Below are positions 16,118 through 24,596 of a DNA stretch of 34,404 nucleotides, piece by piece (positions within the stretch are counted from its first letter, which is position 1; each line of letters begins with the position of its first letter). Below the pieces are notes generated by a model. It saw only the letters and a program-made list of their open reading frames with translations. It was not told the origin of the DNA and did not search any database. Origin of the DNA: Methylobacterium crusticola (GTDB lineage: Bacteria > Pseudomonadota > Alphaproteobacteria > Rhizobiales > Beijerinckiaceae); NCBI RefSeq assembly GCF_003574465.1, contig NZ_QOWC01000079.1, positions 1-34,404 on the forward strand, written 5' to 3'. The position numbers and the translations under genes were made by a program.

Positions 16118-17216
16118 AGGCGCGCGTCTCGACGGCGCGGCGGTCGAGCCCGTCCCGGACGAGGGGCAGCACGTAGCGGCCGTAATCGATCGCGTCGTTG
16201 AGGTTGTCGTAGCCGCGGATCGAGATCAGCTCGGCGCCGAGATCGACGTAGTCGAGGATCGACTCGGCGATGGTCCGCGGCGAGCCGACGAGGGCGGTCG
16301 TGGCGCCGCTGGCATTCGTCGCCGTGACGGTCGGGTACCAGAGGGCGCGGTCGTGGACGTCGCCGCGGGCCGCGATGGCGAGCAGGCGCTGCGAGCCGAC
16401 ATTGGCGGGGTGGGCCGCCGCCGCAGGCGCCCTGCCGAGACCCTTGGCCCGGTTCGCGTTGAGCGCGTCGAGCGTGCGGTGCGCCTTCGCCCAGGCGAGG
16501 TCGTCCGTCTCGGCGACGATCGGCCGGAAGGTCACCCAGATGCGCGGCCGGTCGGTGCGCCCGGCACGCGCCGCCTCGGCGTGGATTCGCGCGATCTGCT
16601 CCCGTGTCTCGGCGAGCGGCTCGCCCCAGAGCCCGAAGATGTCGGCGAGCGCACCACCGACGCGGTAGGCGGCATCGGACGAGCCGCCGACCGAGACCGG
16701 AATCGTTCCGGCGATCGGCCGGACGGCGTTCCGGAACTGCTTGAACCGGTAATACTTGCCGCTGAAGTCGAACGGCTCCGCCGAGTTCCAGGCGCGGCGC
16801 AGGATGCGGATGTATTCCTCGAGACGCTCGTAGCGTTCTTCCTTCGGCAGGAAGTCGCCTTCGCTCGCCTGCTCCGCGTCGCTGCCGCCGGCAATGAAGT
16901 GGACGACGACCCGGCCGCCGCTCAGCTGGTCGAGCGTCGCGAGCGCCTTCGCGGCCACGGTTGGATAGAGGGTGTTCGGACGCAGCGCGATGATGATCTT
17001 GATGTCTCTGGTATGGGCTGCGATCGTCGCCCCGATCGTGAACGGATCGAAGGACGAGGAGGCGTACGGCACGAGTGTATAGTTGAAGCCGTATTCGTCG
17101 AGCGTGCGGGCGTAACGCAGAAGAAATGCGGGATCGATGGCTGGATCCCGCACCGGATTGATCTCGTTCGACGGATTCGTGAACGTCACGCTGATGAATT
17201 CGGCTGTCACGTCCAC
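16110..17216 (-). CDS. LLM-class flavin-dependent monooxygenase (SsuD-like)
   Basis: This bacterial luciferase-like monooxygenase has about 368 residues. Family blocks include ARTLDEYGFNYTLVPY, DIKIIIALRPNTLYPTVAAKALATLDQLSGGRVVVHFIAGG and RYERLEEYIRILRRAW, followed by GSSDAAYRVGGALADIFGLWGE and a C-terminal LVGSPRTIAESILDY. These are typical of FMNH2-dependent SsuD/NtaA/SnaA enzymes that cleave C-S or C-N compounds using flavin reduced by a partner. GTG 17216 is favoured because AGGA lies 7 bases upstream and the family homology begins directly after. The frame stays open to 17489 without family resemblance. It is the first gene of the minus-strand operon, so the operon promoter should lie between 17216 and about 17500. 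Confidence 0.87.
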   Translation of the reverse strand: MDVTAEFISVTFTNPSNEINPVRDPAIDPAFLLRYARTLDEYGFNYTLVPYASSSFDPFTIGATIAAHTRDIKIIIALRPNTLYPTVAAKALATLDQLSGGRVVVHFIAGGSDAEQASEGDFLPKEERYERLEEYIRILRRAWNSAEPFDFSGKYYRFKQFRNAVRPIAGTIPVSVGGSSDAAYRVGGALADIFGLWGEPLAETREQIARIHAEAARAGRTDRPRIWVTFRPIVAETDDLAWAKAHRTLDALNANRAKGLGRAPAAAAHPANVGSQRLLAIAARGDVHDRALWYPTVTATNASGATTALVGSPRTIAESILDYVDLGAELISIRGYDNLNDAIDYGRYVLPLVRDGLDRRAVETRAYA

Positions 17217-17909
17217 TCTGCCATCCTGCAATAAACTCCACGATACTGTGTTCGGAGAGATCACGTAAGCCAGGATTTTTCCTTTTCGGATCTGCGAACG
17301 GAAGGAATTTCCAAAGTTGCCGAATTTGATGGATCGAAGCATGAGCTGCCCCGGCGGATCGGGAATTGCCTGGCCGCGGCCGCACCTGAGCTCGACTTTG
17401 GCCGATCGCCCCATGCCAGCGGACAGCATCCACCTGCACGCCTGAGCGCGCCGAAGGAGTTTTGTACGCTGACCATGTGCACGGGACATCGTGAAAAGTC
17501 CCGGCCTGTCTGCCGACGAGCCAGTCTCGAGCTCTCACTCCTCGTTACTGTAACCGGGCCGGGTTGCCTCGGCCTGCCATGGGAACGCGGTCGCTTGCCG
17601 GCTCGGCTCCTGACTGCGCGCGTAACCCCGGGCAGCCGGCCGCGGATTGGCCAAAGTCGAGCTCAGCACTCGGCACCCCCGTCGCCGGCGAAGCGGCCGG
17701 CAGGCGGGATCGCGTCAGACGGCAGGCGCTCTGTAGACCTCGCCGCGCATCACCACCGCCCAGGATGAGACCCAACGACCTCATCCCGGCACTGCGATGC
17801 CGGAGCAGGGGCCGTCCACACCATCAAGCCCGTCGAAGCCGCATCGCCACCCAGCGGTGGGCGCGGGTGGAGACCGGCCCCCGTTCCCACAATCACCGCG
17901 ATCCGGGCA
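17217..17909. other. Intergenic region between the monooxygenase operon and the efflux operon
   Basis: About 690 bases without a supported gene. The part from 17260 to 17340 is AT-richer than its surroundings and should include the leader and promoter of the minus-strand monooxygenase operon, but I cannot point to a convincing -35/-10 pair. The part from 17500 to 17900 is GC-rich. Its open frames have low-complexity arginine/proline-rich translations and no family resemblance. Confidence 0.5.
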
Positions 17910-17952
17910 TTGACGGCGCGATGCTCGCGCAATAGATGATGATCATCATTTT
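17910..17952 (+). promoter_or_regulatory. Promoter and operator of the RND efflux operon
   Basis: TTGACG (17910-17915), a 17-base spacer and TAGATG (17933-17938) form a sigma-70-type promoter. Overlapping the -10 is a perfect 14-bp palindrome, ATGATGATCATCAT (17936-17949). The block TAGATG-N8-CATTTT (17933-17952) recurs with the same spacing at 22272-22290 (before tetR) and 24360-24379 (before the lactonase). It therefore looks like the operator of the TetR regulator at 22324. The promoter elements are visible; binding is inferred. Confidence 0.62.
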
Positions 17953-17984
17953 AGAACGCGTCCCAACGGATGTGGAGGCGGGCG

Positions 17985-19070
17985 ATGTACGCGAGATGGC
18001 TGCTTGGTATTCCTGCGTTGGCGCTCGCGGCATGCTCGCCGGCCGAGACCGCCGTGCCTCCGGAGCCGCCGCTGGTCCAGACCATCGAGGTCGCCCCAGG
18101 GGCGGCTGGCATCGCGCGCTACACCGGCGTCATCCGAGCCCGGACGGAGAGCAACCTCGGCTTCCGCGTCTCCGGCAAGATCTTCGAGCGCCTTGTCGAT
18201 CCGGGGGACCACGTCCGGCTCGGCCAGCCTCTGATGCGCCTTGATCGAACCGACTTCACCCTGGCACTCAACGCGGCGCGCGCCTCGGTGGAAGCTGCTC
18301 GCGCCCAGATGATCAAGGCCAAGGCCGACGAGGAACGCAGCCGCAAGCTCGTCGGGGAAGGCTGGACCTCGCGCCAGACCTACGACCAGAACAAGGCTGC
18401 GGCCGACGCCGCCGTAGCCCAGTTCGCCAACGCGGAAGCCCAGGCGAGCCAAGTCTCCAACCAGGCTGGCTACTCCGAACTCCAGGCCGATGCCGACGGC
18501 GTCGTGATGGAGGTTCCGACCGAGCCCGGTCAGGTGGTCGCCGCCGGCCAGACCGTCGTCAAGTTGGCGCGTGACGGCGCCCGCGAGGCCGAGGTTTTCC
18601 TGCCCGAGGGCAGTAAGCGGCTGGCGAAAGGTTCGGCATCGGCGACGCTCTATGCTGAGGGTGAGACAACCTATCCGGCACAGCTGCGCGAGTTGTCTGC
18701 CACTGCCGACCCGGCCACCCGGACGTACCGGGCCCGCTACATCCTCTCGGGCGGCGGCAAGGATGCGCCCCTGGGTGCGACCGTGACGCTTCGGCTCACG
18801 ACAGCGGAACCCGGCCGCGCCGCATCGGTCGAGGTGCCGCTCGGGGCTCTGTTCGACCAGGGGCAGGGCTCCTCGGTTTGGAAATTGGATCCCGGCATGA
18901 AGACGGTCTCCGCCCAACCGGTCTCGGTCGCTCGCATGTCGGAGGAGGGTGCCGAGGTCGTGTCCGGCCTGAAAGCTGGCGACCGCATCGTGTCGCTCGG
19001 CGCCCATCTCCTGAAAGCCGGAGAGACGGTGCGCCAAGCCCCTCCGAGCCTGACGGGAGTCGCTCGATGA
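17985..19070 (+). CDS. RND efflux periplasmic adaptor lipoprotein (membrane fusion protein)
   Basis: This 361-residue adaptor is of the AcrA/MexA type. The signal MYARWLLGIPALALAAC ends in a lipobox (LAAC, Cys17), so the protein should be acylated and anchored on the periplasmic face of the inner membrane. Next come the half-lipoyl motif GFRVSGKIFERLVDPGDHVRLGQPLMRLD, a helical hairpin (about 90-165) and the second lipoyl half ADADGVVMEVPTEPGQVVAAGQTVVKLA. The beta-barrel and membrane-proximal domains complete the protein. It links the downstream RND pump to an outer-membrane channel, which is not encoded here. ATG 17985 is chosen over 17970 because GGAGG (17974-17978) lies six bases before it. 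It overlaps the pump gene by four bases. Confidence 0.93.
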   Translation: MYARWLLGIPALALAACSPAETAVPPEPPLVQTIEVAPGAAGIARYTGVIRARTESNLGFRVSGKIFERLVDPGDHVRLGQPLMRLDRTDFTLALNAARASVEAARAQMIKAKADEERSRKLVGEGWTSRQTYDQNKAAADAAVAQFANAEAQASQVSNQAGYSELQADADGVVMEVPTEPGQVVAAGQTVVKLARDGAREAEVFLPEGSKRLAKGSASATLYAEGETTYPAQLRELSATADPATRTYRARYILSGGGKDAPLGATVTLRLTTAEPGRAASVEVPLGALFDQGQGSSVWKLDPGMKTVSAQPVSVARMSEEGAEVVSGLKAGDRIVSLGAHLLKAGETVRQAPPSLTGVAR

Positions 19071-22000
19071 ACGGCTTCAACCTCTCCGCCTTGGCGGTCC
19101 GGGAGCGGGCGGTCACGCTGTTCCTCATCATCGCCGTGACCGCCGCTGGCTTCTTCGCCTTCCAGAAACTCGGTCGGGCTGAGGATCCGGCTTTCACCGT
19201 GAAGACGATGGCCGTCTCCGCCGCCTGGCCCGGCGCAATGACCTCCGAGATCCAGCGGCAGGTGGCCGACCCGCTGGAGAAGCGCCTGCAGGAACTCGTC
19301 TACTACGACCGGGTCGAGACCACGGTGCGTCCGGGCCTGATGCTGATGAAGGTCTACTTCAAGGACAGCATGCCGCCCGCTCGCTTGCAAGAGGAGTTCT
19401 ATCAGGCCCGCAAGAAGCTGTCCGATCAGGCCTCCACATTGCCGCGTGGCGTGATGGGCCCGCTCTTCAACGACGAGTTCTCGGACGTCTACTTCGCACT
19501 CTATGCCCTCCAGGCCCAGGGTCTGCCACACCGGCACCTCGTGCTGCGGGCCGAGGACCTGCGCCAGCGTTTGCTGCGCGTGCCCGGCGTCGAGAAGATC
19601 AACATCCTGGGCGAGCAGGCCCAGAAGATCTTCGTCGAGATCTCCTATCAGCGCCTCGCGACGCTCGGCATCACCGGCCAGCAGCTTCTGTCCGCTCTGG
19701 CCAACCAGAACGACGTGACCCCGGCGGGCTTCGTCGAGACCACCGGACCCCGGGTCTACCTGCGCCTCGACGGTGCCATCGACAGCCTCGACGCGATCCG
19801 TAACCTGCCGGTCGCGGCCGGCGACCGCAGCCTCAAGCTCGGCGACATCGCCGAGGTGAAGCGCGGCTACGAGGACCCCAAGGTCTTCGCGATCCGCAAC
19901 GACGGCGAACCGGCCCTGATGCTCGGACTGGTGATGAAGCCGGGGTTCAACGGCCTCGCCCTTGGTGAGGCGTTGAACGCCGAGGAGGTGGCGATCCACC
20001 ACGAACTGCCGACGGGCATCGCGTTCACGAAGATCACCGATCAGGCCAAGGTCATCGAGGACGCCATCCACGAGTTCATGGTGAAGTTCTTCACCGCGCT
20101 CTCGGTGGTCATCGTGGTCAGCCTCGTGGCGCTCGGCTTCCGGGTCGGCATCGTGGTGGCGCTCGCGGTGCCGATCACCCTCGCGGCGGTGTTCGTGGTG
20201 ATGATGGTCACGGGCCGCGACTTCGACCGCATCACGCTCGGCGCCCTGATCATCTCGCTCGGCCTCCTCGTGGATGACGCCATCATCGCCATCGAGATGA
20301 TGGTGGTGCGCATGGAGGAAGGGGCCGACCGCGTCGAGGCGGCGACCCATGCCTGGAGCGCCACCGCCGCGCCGATGCTCACCGGCACGCTCGTCACCAT
20401 CGCGGGCTTCCTGCCCGTGGGCTTCGCAGCCTCCACGGCGGGCGAGTACGCCGGCAACATCTTCTGGGTGGTCGGGTTCTCGCTGATCATTTCGTGGATC
20501 GTGGCCGTGACCTTCACGCCCTATCTCGGCGTCAAGCTCCTGCCGAACATCAAGAGGGTCGAGGGCGGGCACGAGGCGATCTACGCCACGCGGAACTACC
20601 AGCGCCTTCGTCGGATCGTGCGGGCCTCCGTCGACCACAAGTGGATGGCGGCCGGCATCACCGTGGCGCTGTTCGCGGTGGCGGTGGTCGGCATGGGCCG
20701 GGTGGAGAAGCAGTTCTTCCCGAACTCGGAGCGCCCCGAGCTCATCGTCGAGGTGACCCTGCCGACGGGGTCGGCCTTCGCGACCACCGAGGCCAGCGTC
20801 CGGAAGGTCGAGGCGGCCGTCCGACAGCTGCCCGAGGCCCGGGAGATCACCAGCTACATCGGCCAGGGCATGCCGCGCTTCGTGCTCTCCTTCGACCCTG
20901 AGCTCCCCGATCCCGCCTTCGCGCAGATCGTGGTGCAGACCCCCGACGCGGCCGCGCGCGACGCGCTCCGGATCAAGGTCCGCAAGCTCGTGAGCGACGG
21001 TCTGTTCCCCGAAGCGCGCGTGCGCGTGCTGCAGATCGTGTTCGGACCACCGATCCGCTTCCCCGTCGCCTTCCGGGTGGTCGGGCCCGATCTCGACATC
21101 ATTCGCGGCATCGCCGCCGAGGTCGCTGATGCGATGGCCTCGAACCCGAACATGCGCCTCGTGCACCTGGACTGGGGTGACAAAACCCCGAGCCTTCACC
21201 TCGTCCTCGACCAGGAGCGCCTGCGCCTGATCGGCCTGACGCCGAAGGAGGCCGGCCAGCAGCTCCAGAGCTACCTCAACGGCACCCCGGCCACCCAGGT
21301 GCGCGAGAACCTGCGCTCCGTCGACGTCCTGCTGCGCAGCCCCGGTCCGGAGCGCCGCTCGCTCGGCGACATCGGCGACCTGACGCTGGCCACTCGTGAC
21401 GGGCGCCAGGTCCCGGTCTCCCAGGTCGCGCATCTGGAGAGCCGCAACGAGGATGCGGTGCTCAAGCGCTACAACCGCGAGACCTACATCCGGGTGCAGG
21501 GCGACGTGCTCGACGGCAAGCAGCCGCCCGACATCCACGCGCAGGTCGTGCCTCTCCTGGAGCCGATCAGGGCGAAGCTCCCGCCAGGCTACCGCATCGA
21601 CACGGCGGGGGCCGTGGAGGAGAGCGCCAAGGCGATGAACGCGCTGGTGGCGGTCTTCCCGTTGATGCTGATCGTGACGCTGACGGTCATCATGCTGCAG
21701 GTTCGCTCGTTCTCGACCATGTTCATGGTGTTCGCCACCGCGCCGCTCGGCCTCGTGGGCGCGGTGCCGACGCTGCTTGCCTTCCATCAGCCCTTCGGCT
21801 TCAACGCCATTCTCGGGCTGATCGCGCTGTCGGGCATCCTCATGCGCAACACGCTGATCCTGGTGGACCAGATCCATCACGACCGCGCCTCGGGCCTGTC
21901 CGACTACGACGCCATCGTGGAGTCCACCGTGCGGCGCGCCCGGCCCGTGATCCTGACGGCCGCCGCCGCGATGCTGGCCTTCATTCCCCTGACACACTCG

Positions 22001-22174
22001 GTGTTCTGGGGGGCGCTGGCCTACGTCCTGATTGGCGGCGTCGGCGTCGGAACCCTGCTGACCCTCCTGTTCCTGCCGGCGCTCTACGCCCTGTGGTTCA
22101 GGGTGGCGCGAGAGACCGGGAAGGTCGGCGTCCCATCGCGTTCCGACGCGATACCGGTCCAGGCGCATCCCTGA
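19067..22174 (+). CDS. RND-family multidrug efflux permease
   Basis: This 1035-residue inner-membrane transporter is of the AcrB/HAE type. It has an N-terminal membrane helix (about 15-33), a first porter region, and a six-helix block with the proton-relay motif SLGLLVDDAIIAIEMM (Asp-Asp pair near residue 408). It continues with the GTLVTIAGFLPV helix, a second porter region, and a closing six-helix block (LMLIVTLTVIMLQVRS, then LGLIALSGILMRNTLILVDQI). This arrangement gives a proton-driven trimeric pump that takes substrates from the periplasm or membrane. Sequence style (RAEDPAF near the N-terminus) fits the wider efflux group often found with a lipoprotein adaptor. ATG 19067 overlaps the adaptor stop (ATGA). 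No outer-membrane factor gene follows. Confidence 0.95.
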   Translation: MNGFNLSALAVRERAVTLFLIIAVTAAGFFAFQKLGRAEDPAFTVKTMAVSAAWPGAMTSEIQRQVADPLEKRLQELVYYDRVETTVRPGLMLMKVYFKDSMPPARLQEEFYQARKKLSDQASTLPRGVMGPLFNDEFSDVYFALYALQAQGLPHRHLVLRAEDLRQRLLRVPGVEKINILGEQAQKIFVEISYQRLATLGITGQQLLSALANQNDVTPAGFVETTGPRVYLRLDGAIDSLDAIRNLPVAAGDRSLKLGDIAEVKRGYEDPKVFAIRNDGEPALMLGLVMKPGFNGLALGEALNAEEVAIHHELPTGIAFTKITDQAKVIEDAIHEFMVKFFTALSVVIVVSLVALGFRVGIVVALAVPITLAAVFVVMMVTGRDFDRITLGALIISLGLLVDDAIIAIEMMVVRMEEGADRVEAATHAWSATAAPMLTGTLVTIAGFLPVGFAASTAGEYAGNIFWVVGFSLIISWIVAVTFTPYLGVKLLPNIKRVEGGHEAIYATRNYQRLRRIVRASVDHKWMAAGITVALFAVAVVGMGRVEKQFFPNSERPELIVEVTLPTGSAFATTEASVRKVEAAVRQLPEAREITSYIGQGMPRFVLSFDPELPDPAFAQIVVQTPDAAARDALRIKVRKLVSDGLFPEARVRVLQIVFGPPIRFPVAFRVVGPDLDIIRGIAAEVADAMASNPNMRLVHLDWGDKTPSLHLVLDQERLRLIGLTPKEAGQQLQSYLNGTPATQVRENLRSVDVLLRSPGPERRSLGDIGDLTLATRDGRQVPVSQVAHLESRNEDAVLKRYNRETYIRVQGDVLDGKQPPDIHAQVVPLLEPIRAKLPPGYRIDTAGAVEESAKAMNALVAVFPLMLIVTLTVIMLQVRSFSTMFMVFATAPLGLVGAVPTLLAFHQPFGFNAILGLIALSGILMRNTLILVDQIHHDRASGLSDYDAIVESTVRRARPVILTAAAAMLAFIPLTHSVFWGALAYVLIGGVGVGTLLTLLFLPALYALWFRVARETGKVGVPSRSDAIPVQAHP

Positions 22175-22271
22175 TCCAGAGTAGGCCGATCGGTCGCAGT
22201 TCTCGAACGCATGCGTCGGGCCCGGCGCCAACTCGCCGGCCCTGGGGGAACGGAGAGCGTCCCTCCCTCTT

Positions 22272-22290
22272 TAGATGATGCCATGCATTT
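22272..22290 (+). promoter_or_regulatory. Second copy of the TetR operator pattern, upstream of tetR
   Basis: TAGATGATG (22272-22280) and CATTT (22286-22290) repeat the pump operator with identical spacing: 14 of 19 bases match 17933-17951. It lies about 35-52 bases upstream of the regulator's ATG, a position suited to autorepression. I see no good -35 hexamer 17 bases upstream. Confidence 0.5.
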
Positions 22291-22323
22291 AAACAGGTCC
22301 CAGGAACACCGAAGGATCAGGCA

Positions 22324-22866
22324 ATGCCCAGAGTCTCGCAGGAGCAGGCCAAGCTCAACCGTCAGCGCGTCGTCGAGGTCGCCGCATCGCTGTTCAGGGA
22401 GCGCGGCCTCCATGGTGTCGGGGTCGCCGATATCATGGCGGCCGCCGGCCTCACCCATGGCGGCTTCTACGGTCAATTCGCCAACAAGGAGGCTCTTGCG
22501 GCCGAGGCTTTCGATACCGCGCTCGACGAGGATTACCGCGGGAACCTCGACTCCATCATCGCGAACTACCTGTCCCTCGCGCATGTCAGGTCGCCCGGTA
22601 TCGGTTGTCCTCTCGCAGCCCTGGCGAACGACGTGGCGCGGGAGCCGCGGGGCGGTCCCGTCAGGGCGCGGTTCACCCGGGGCGTCGAGCGCATGTCCTC
22701 CATCCTCGCCGGCCTGACGCCCAGGGCAGCCAAGGAGCGCCGCAGGCAACGGTCCCTGGCGACGCTGTCGACCCTCGTCGGGGCTGTCGTCCTGGCGCGG
22801 GCCGTCGACGACGAGGCCTTGTCCAACGAGCTGATCCAGGCGGCGCAGGCCTCTGTCTCCGCATGA
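22324..22866 (+). CDS. TetR/AcrR-family transcriptional regulator
   Basis: This 180-residue protein has an N-terminal TetR DNA-binding domain: RVVEVAASLFRERGLHGVGVADIMAAAGLTHGGFYGQFANKEALAAEAF covers helices 1-4, about residues 15-63. The C-terminal ligand-binding domain contains GCPLAALANDVAREP. The recognition helix with THGGFYGQF is characteristic of the TetR_C_33/DUF1956-like repressors found next to efflux pumps and reductases. It lies 149 bases after the RND pump on the same strand, and its upstream region carries the same operator pattern as the pump promoter. Repression of the pump, of itself and perhaps of the lactonase at 24597, lifted by a small ligand, is the likely logic. Confidence 0.92.
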   Translation: MPRVSQEQAKLNRQRVVEVAASLFRERGLHGVGVADIMAAAGLTHGGFYGQFANKEALAAEAFDTALDEDYRGNLDSIIANYLSLAHVRSPGIGCPLAALANDVAREPRGGPVRARFTRGVERMSSILAGLTPRAAKERRRQRSLATLSTLVGAVVLARAVDDEALSNELIQAAQASVSA

Positions 22867-23014
22867 CATCAAGGGGTGCAAGCCGCCCGGGACGGCCCGC
22901 GCCTGACGTGAGCGCGGTCCTGACGACCTGAACGAATGACCGGGTCCGCCCTGTCGGTACCCGCCTATGCCGTGCGCCGCCCGCCGCGCGCACAATTTCC
23001 GCGAGAGGATACCG

Positions 23015-24304
23015 ATGCGCGAACGGATCGTGGTCACCGGGATGGGCGTCGTCTCCCCGCTCGGCTGCAGCGTCGAGGGAATGTGGCGCCGGCTCGTCGC
23101 ATCCGGGTCCGGCCTGCGACGCCTGCCGGACGACCTCGTCCCCGACATCGACGCGAAGGTCGCCGGGCTCGTGCCGTCCAGGGATGAGGACCCGGACGGG
23201 TTCGATCCGGACGTCCTCATCCCGGTGAAGGACCGCCGCAAGATGGACCGCTTCATCCAGTTCACGCTGGCGGCCGCGGACCAGGCGCTTCGACAGTCGG
23301 GCTGGAAGCCTTCAAGTGAGTCGGAGCGCGTGCGCACTGCGACCGTCGTGGCCTCCGGCATCGGAGGCTTCCAGACCATCACCGACGCCGTGGAGACCGT
23401 ACGCTCCCGCGGCGCGCAGCGCCTGTCGCCGTTCACCGTGCCGGCCTTCCTGGTCAACCTGGCCGCCGGCCACGTCTCCATCCGGTATGGCTTCAAAGGA
23501 CCGCTCGGCGCTCCCGTCACCGCCTGCGCGGCGAGCGTCCAGGCCATCGGGGACGCCATGCGCCTCATCCGCAGCGGCGAGGCCGACGTCGTCGTCTGCG
23601 GGGGTGCGGAGGCGTGCGTTACCCGCGTGGCGCTCGGCGGCTTTGCCGCGGCGCGCAGCCTCTCGACCGCCTACAATGACACCCCGGCAGCCGCCTCGCG
23701 CCCGTTCGACCGAAGCCGCGACGGCTTCGTCATGGGCGAAGGTGCCGGCATCCTCGTGCTGGAGACGCTCTCGCACGCGCAGGCACGCGGCGCCGTCCCG
23801 CTGGCCGAACTGGTCGGGTACGGCACCAGCGCCGATGCCTACCACCTGACCGCCGGTCCGGCGGATGGAAGCGGAGCCCGTCAGGCGATCACCACGGCCT
23901 TGGCCATGGCGGAGCTCGAACCGGCCGCCATCGGTTACGTGAACGCCCACGCGACCGCGACCTCGGTCGGTGACGCGGGCGAACTGGCGGCGCTCAGGTC
24001 CGTCTTCGGCGAGGCCGGCCCGGCGATTTCCTCGACCAAGTCCGCGACCGGGCATCTCCTCGGGGCGGCGGGCGGCCTGGAGGCGGTCATCACGGTGCAG
24101 GCGCTTCGCGAGAGCGTCTTGCCGCCCACGCTCAATCTCACCCATCCCGACGAGGCCGCGACCGGCATGGACCTCATCGGACCGAAGGCTCGACGTGCAT
24201 CCGTGGACTACGCGCTGTCGAACGGCTTCGGGTTCGGGGGCGTCAACGCCAGCATCATCCTCAAGCGGATCCACACCGGTCACGAGTTCTCTTCACGACC
24301 GTGA
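23015..24304 (+). CDS. Beta-ketoacyl-ACP synthase II-type ketosynthase (FabF-like)
   Basis: This 429-residue thiolase-fold condensing enzyme opens with RIVVTGMGVVSPLG as FabF does. The nucleophile is Cys171 (TACAASVQA), and the two catalytic histidines are in NAHATAT (about 312) and KSATGHLLGAAGG (about 348). The closing NGFGFGGVNASIIL is the usual FabF signature. The expected reaction is decarboxylative condensation of malonyl-ACP with acyl-ACP. No acpP, fabG or other fatty-acid synthesis gene is nearby, so this is probably an accessory copy serving a specialised acyl chain or membrane adjustment linked to the efflux locus. ATG 23015 has GAGAGG upstream and matches the family start; the frame extends to 22967. 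It follows tetR by 148 bases on the same strand. Confidence 0.93.
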   Translation: MRERIVVTGMGVVSPLGCSVEGMWRRLVASGSGLRRLPDDLVPDIDAKVAGLVPSRDEDPDGFDPDVLIPVKDRRKMDRFIQFTLAAADQALRQSGWKPSSESERVRTATVVASGIGGFQTITDAVETVRSRGAQRLSPFTVPAFLVNLAAGHVSIRYGFKGPLGAPVTACAASVQAIGDAMRLIRSGEADVVVCGGAEACVTRVALGGFAAARSLSTAYNDTPAAASRPFDRSRDGFVMGEGAGILVLETLSHAQARGAVPLAELVGYGTSADAYHLTAGPADGSGARQAITTALAMAELEPAAIGYVNAHATATSVGDAGELAALRSVFGEAGPAISSTKSATGHLLGAAGGLEAVITVQALRESVLPPTLNLTHPDEAATGMDLIGPKARRASVDYALSNGFGFGGVNASIILKRIHTGHEFSSRP

Positions 24305-24336
24305 ATGAGTCCGTCTCGCCAGGAACCGCCTGGTGC

Positions 24337-24379
24337 TTGACGCATTCTCTAAACTCAAATAGATGTTAATAGTCATTTT
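24337..24379 (+). promoter_or_regulatory. Promoter with third copy of the TetR operator pattern, before the lactonase
   Basis: TTGACG (24337-24342), 17 bases and TAGATG (24360-24365) reproduce the pump promoter architecture exactly. The continuation to CATTTTT (24374-24380) keeps the TAGATG-N8-CATTTT pattern. It lies about 190-230 bases upstream of the lactonase coding region. A weak CCAGG/CCTGG hairpin at 24319-24333 separates it from the ketosynthase gene. Confidence 0.55.
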
Positions 24380-24596
24380 TAATCGCTTCGTGGCCGACCA
24401 GTCGGGGTCGTTGCGACGTCCGCCGGGGGGCCTCGGAAGACCTCAGCCCGCTGCAGGACATCCCAAGCGGTCTGAGTCAAACCGCCCCAAAGCCCGGCAA
24501 GCTGTTCCGGACCAAGCCGCTTAGGTTTCGAACGCACGAAGGAGGAGCCGGATCAGGGAACGCATCGGACAGTTCAGACACGCGATCAGGCTGACG

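Noticed and set aside
18737..22231. Very long open frame on the minus strand opposite the RND pump
   Set aside because: Its translation is rich in His, Arg, Asp and Gly with no family resemblance. It mirrors the codon pattern of the RND genes on the other strand, a known effect of high GC at third positions.
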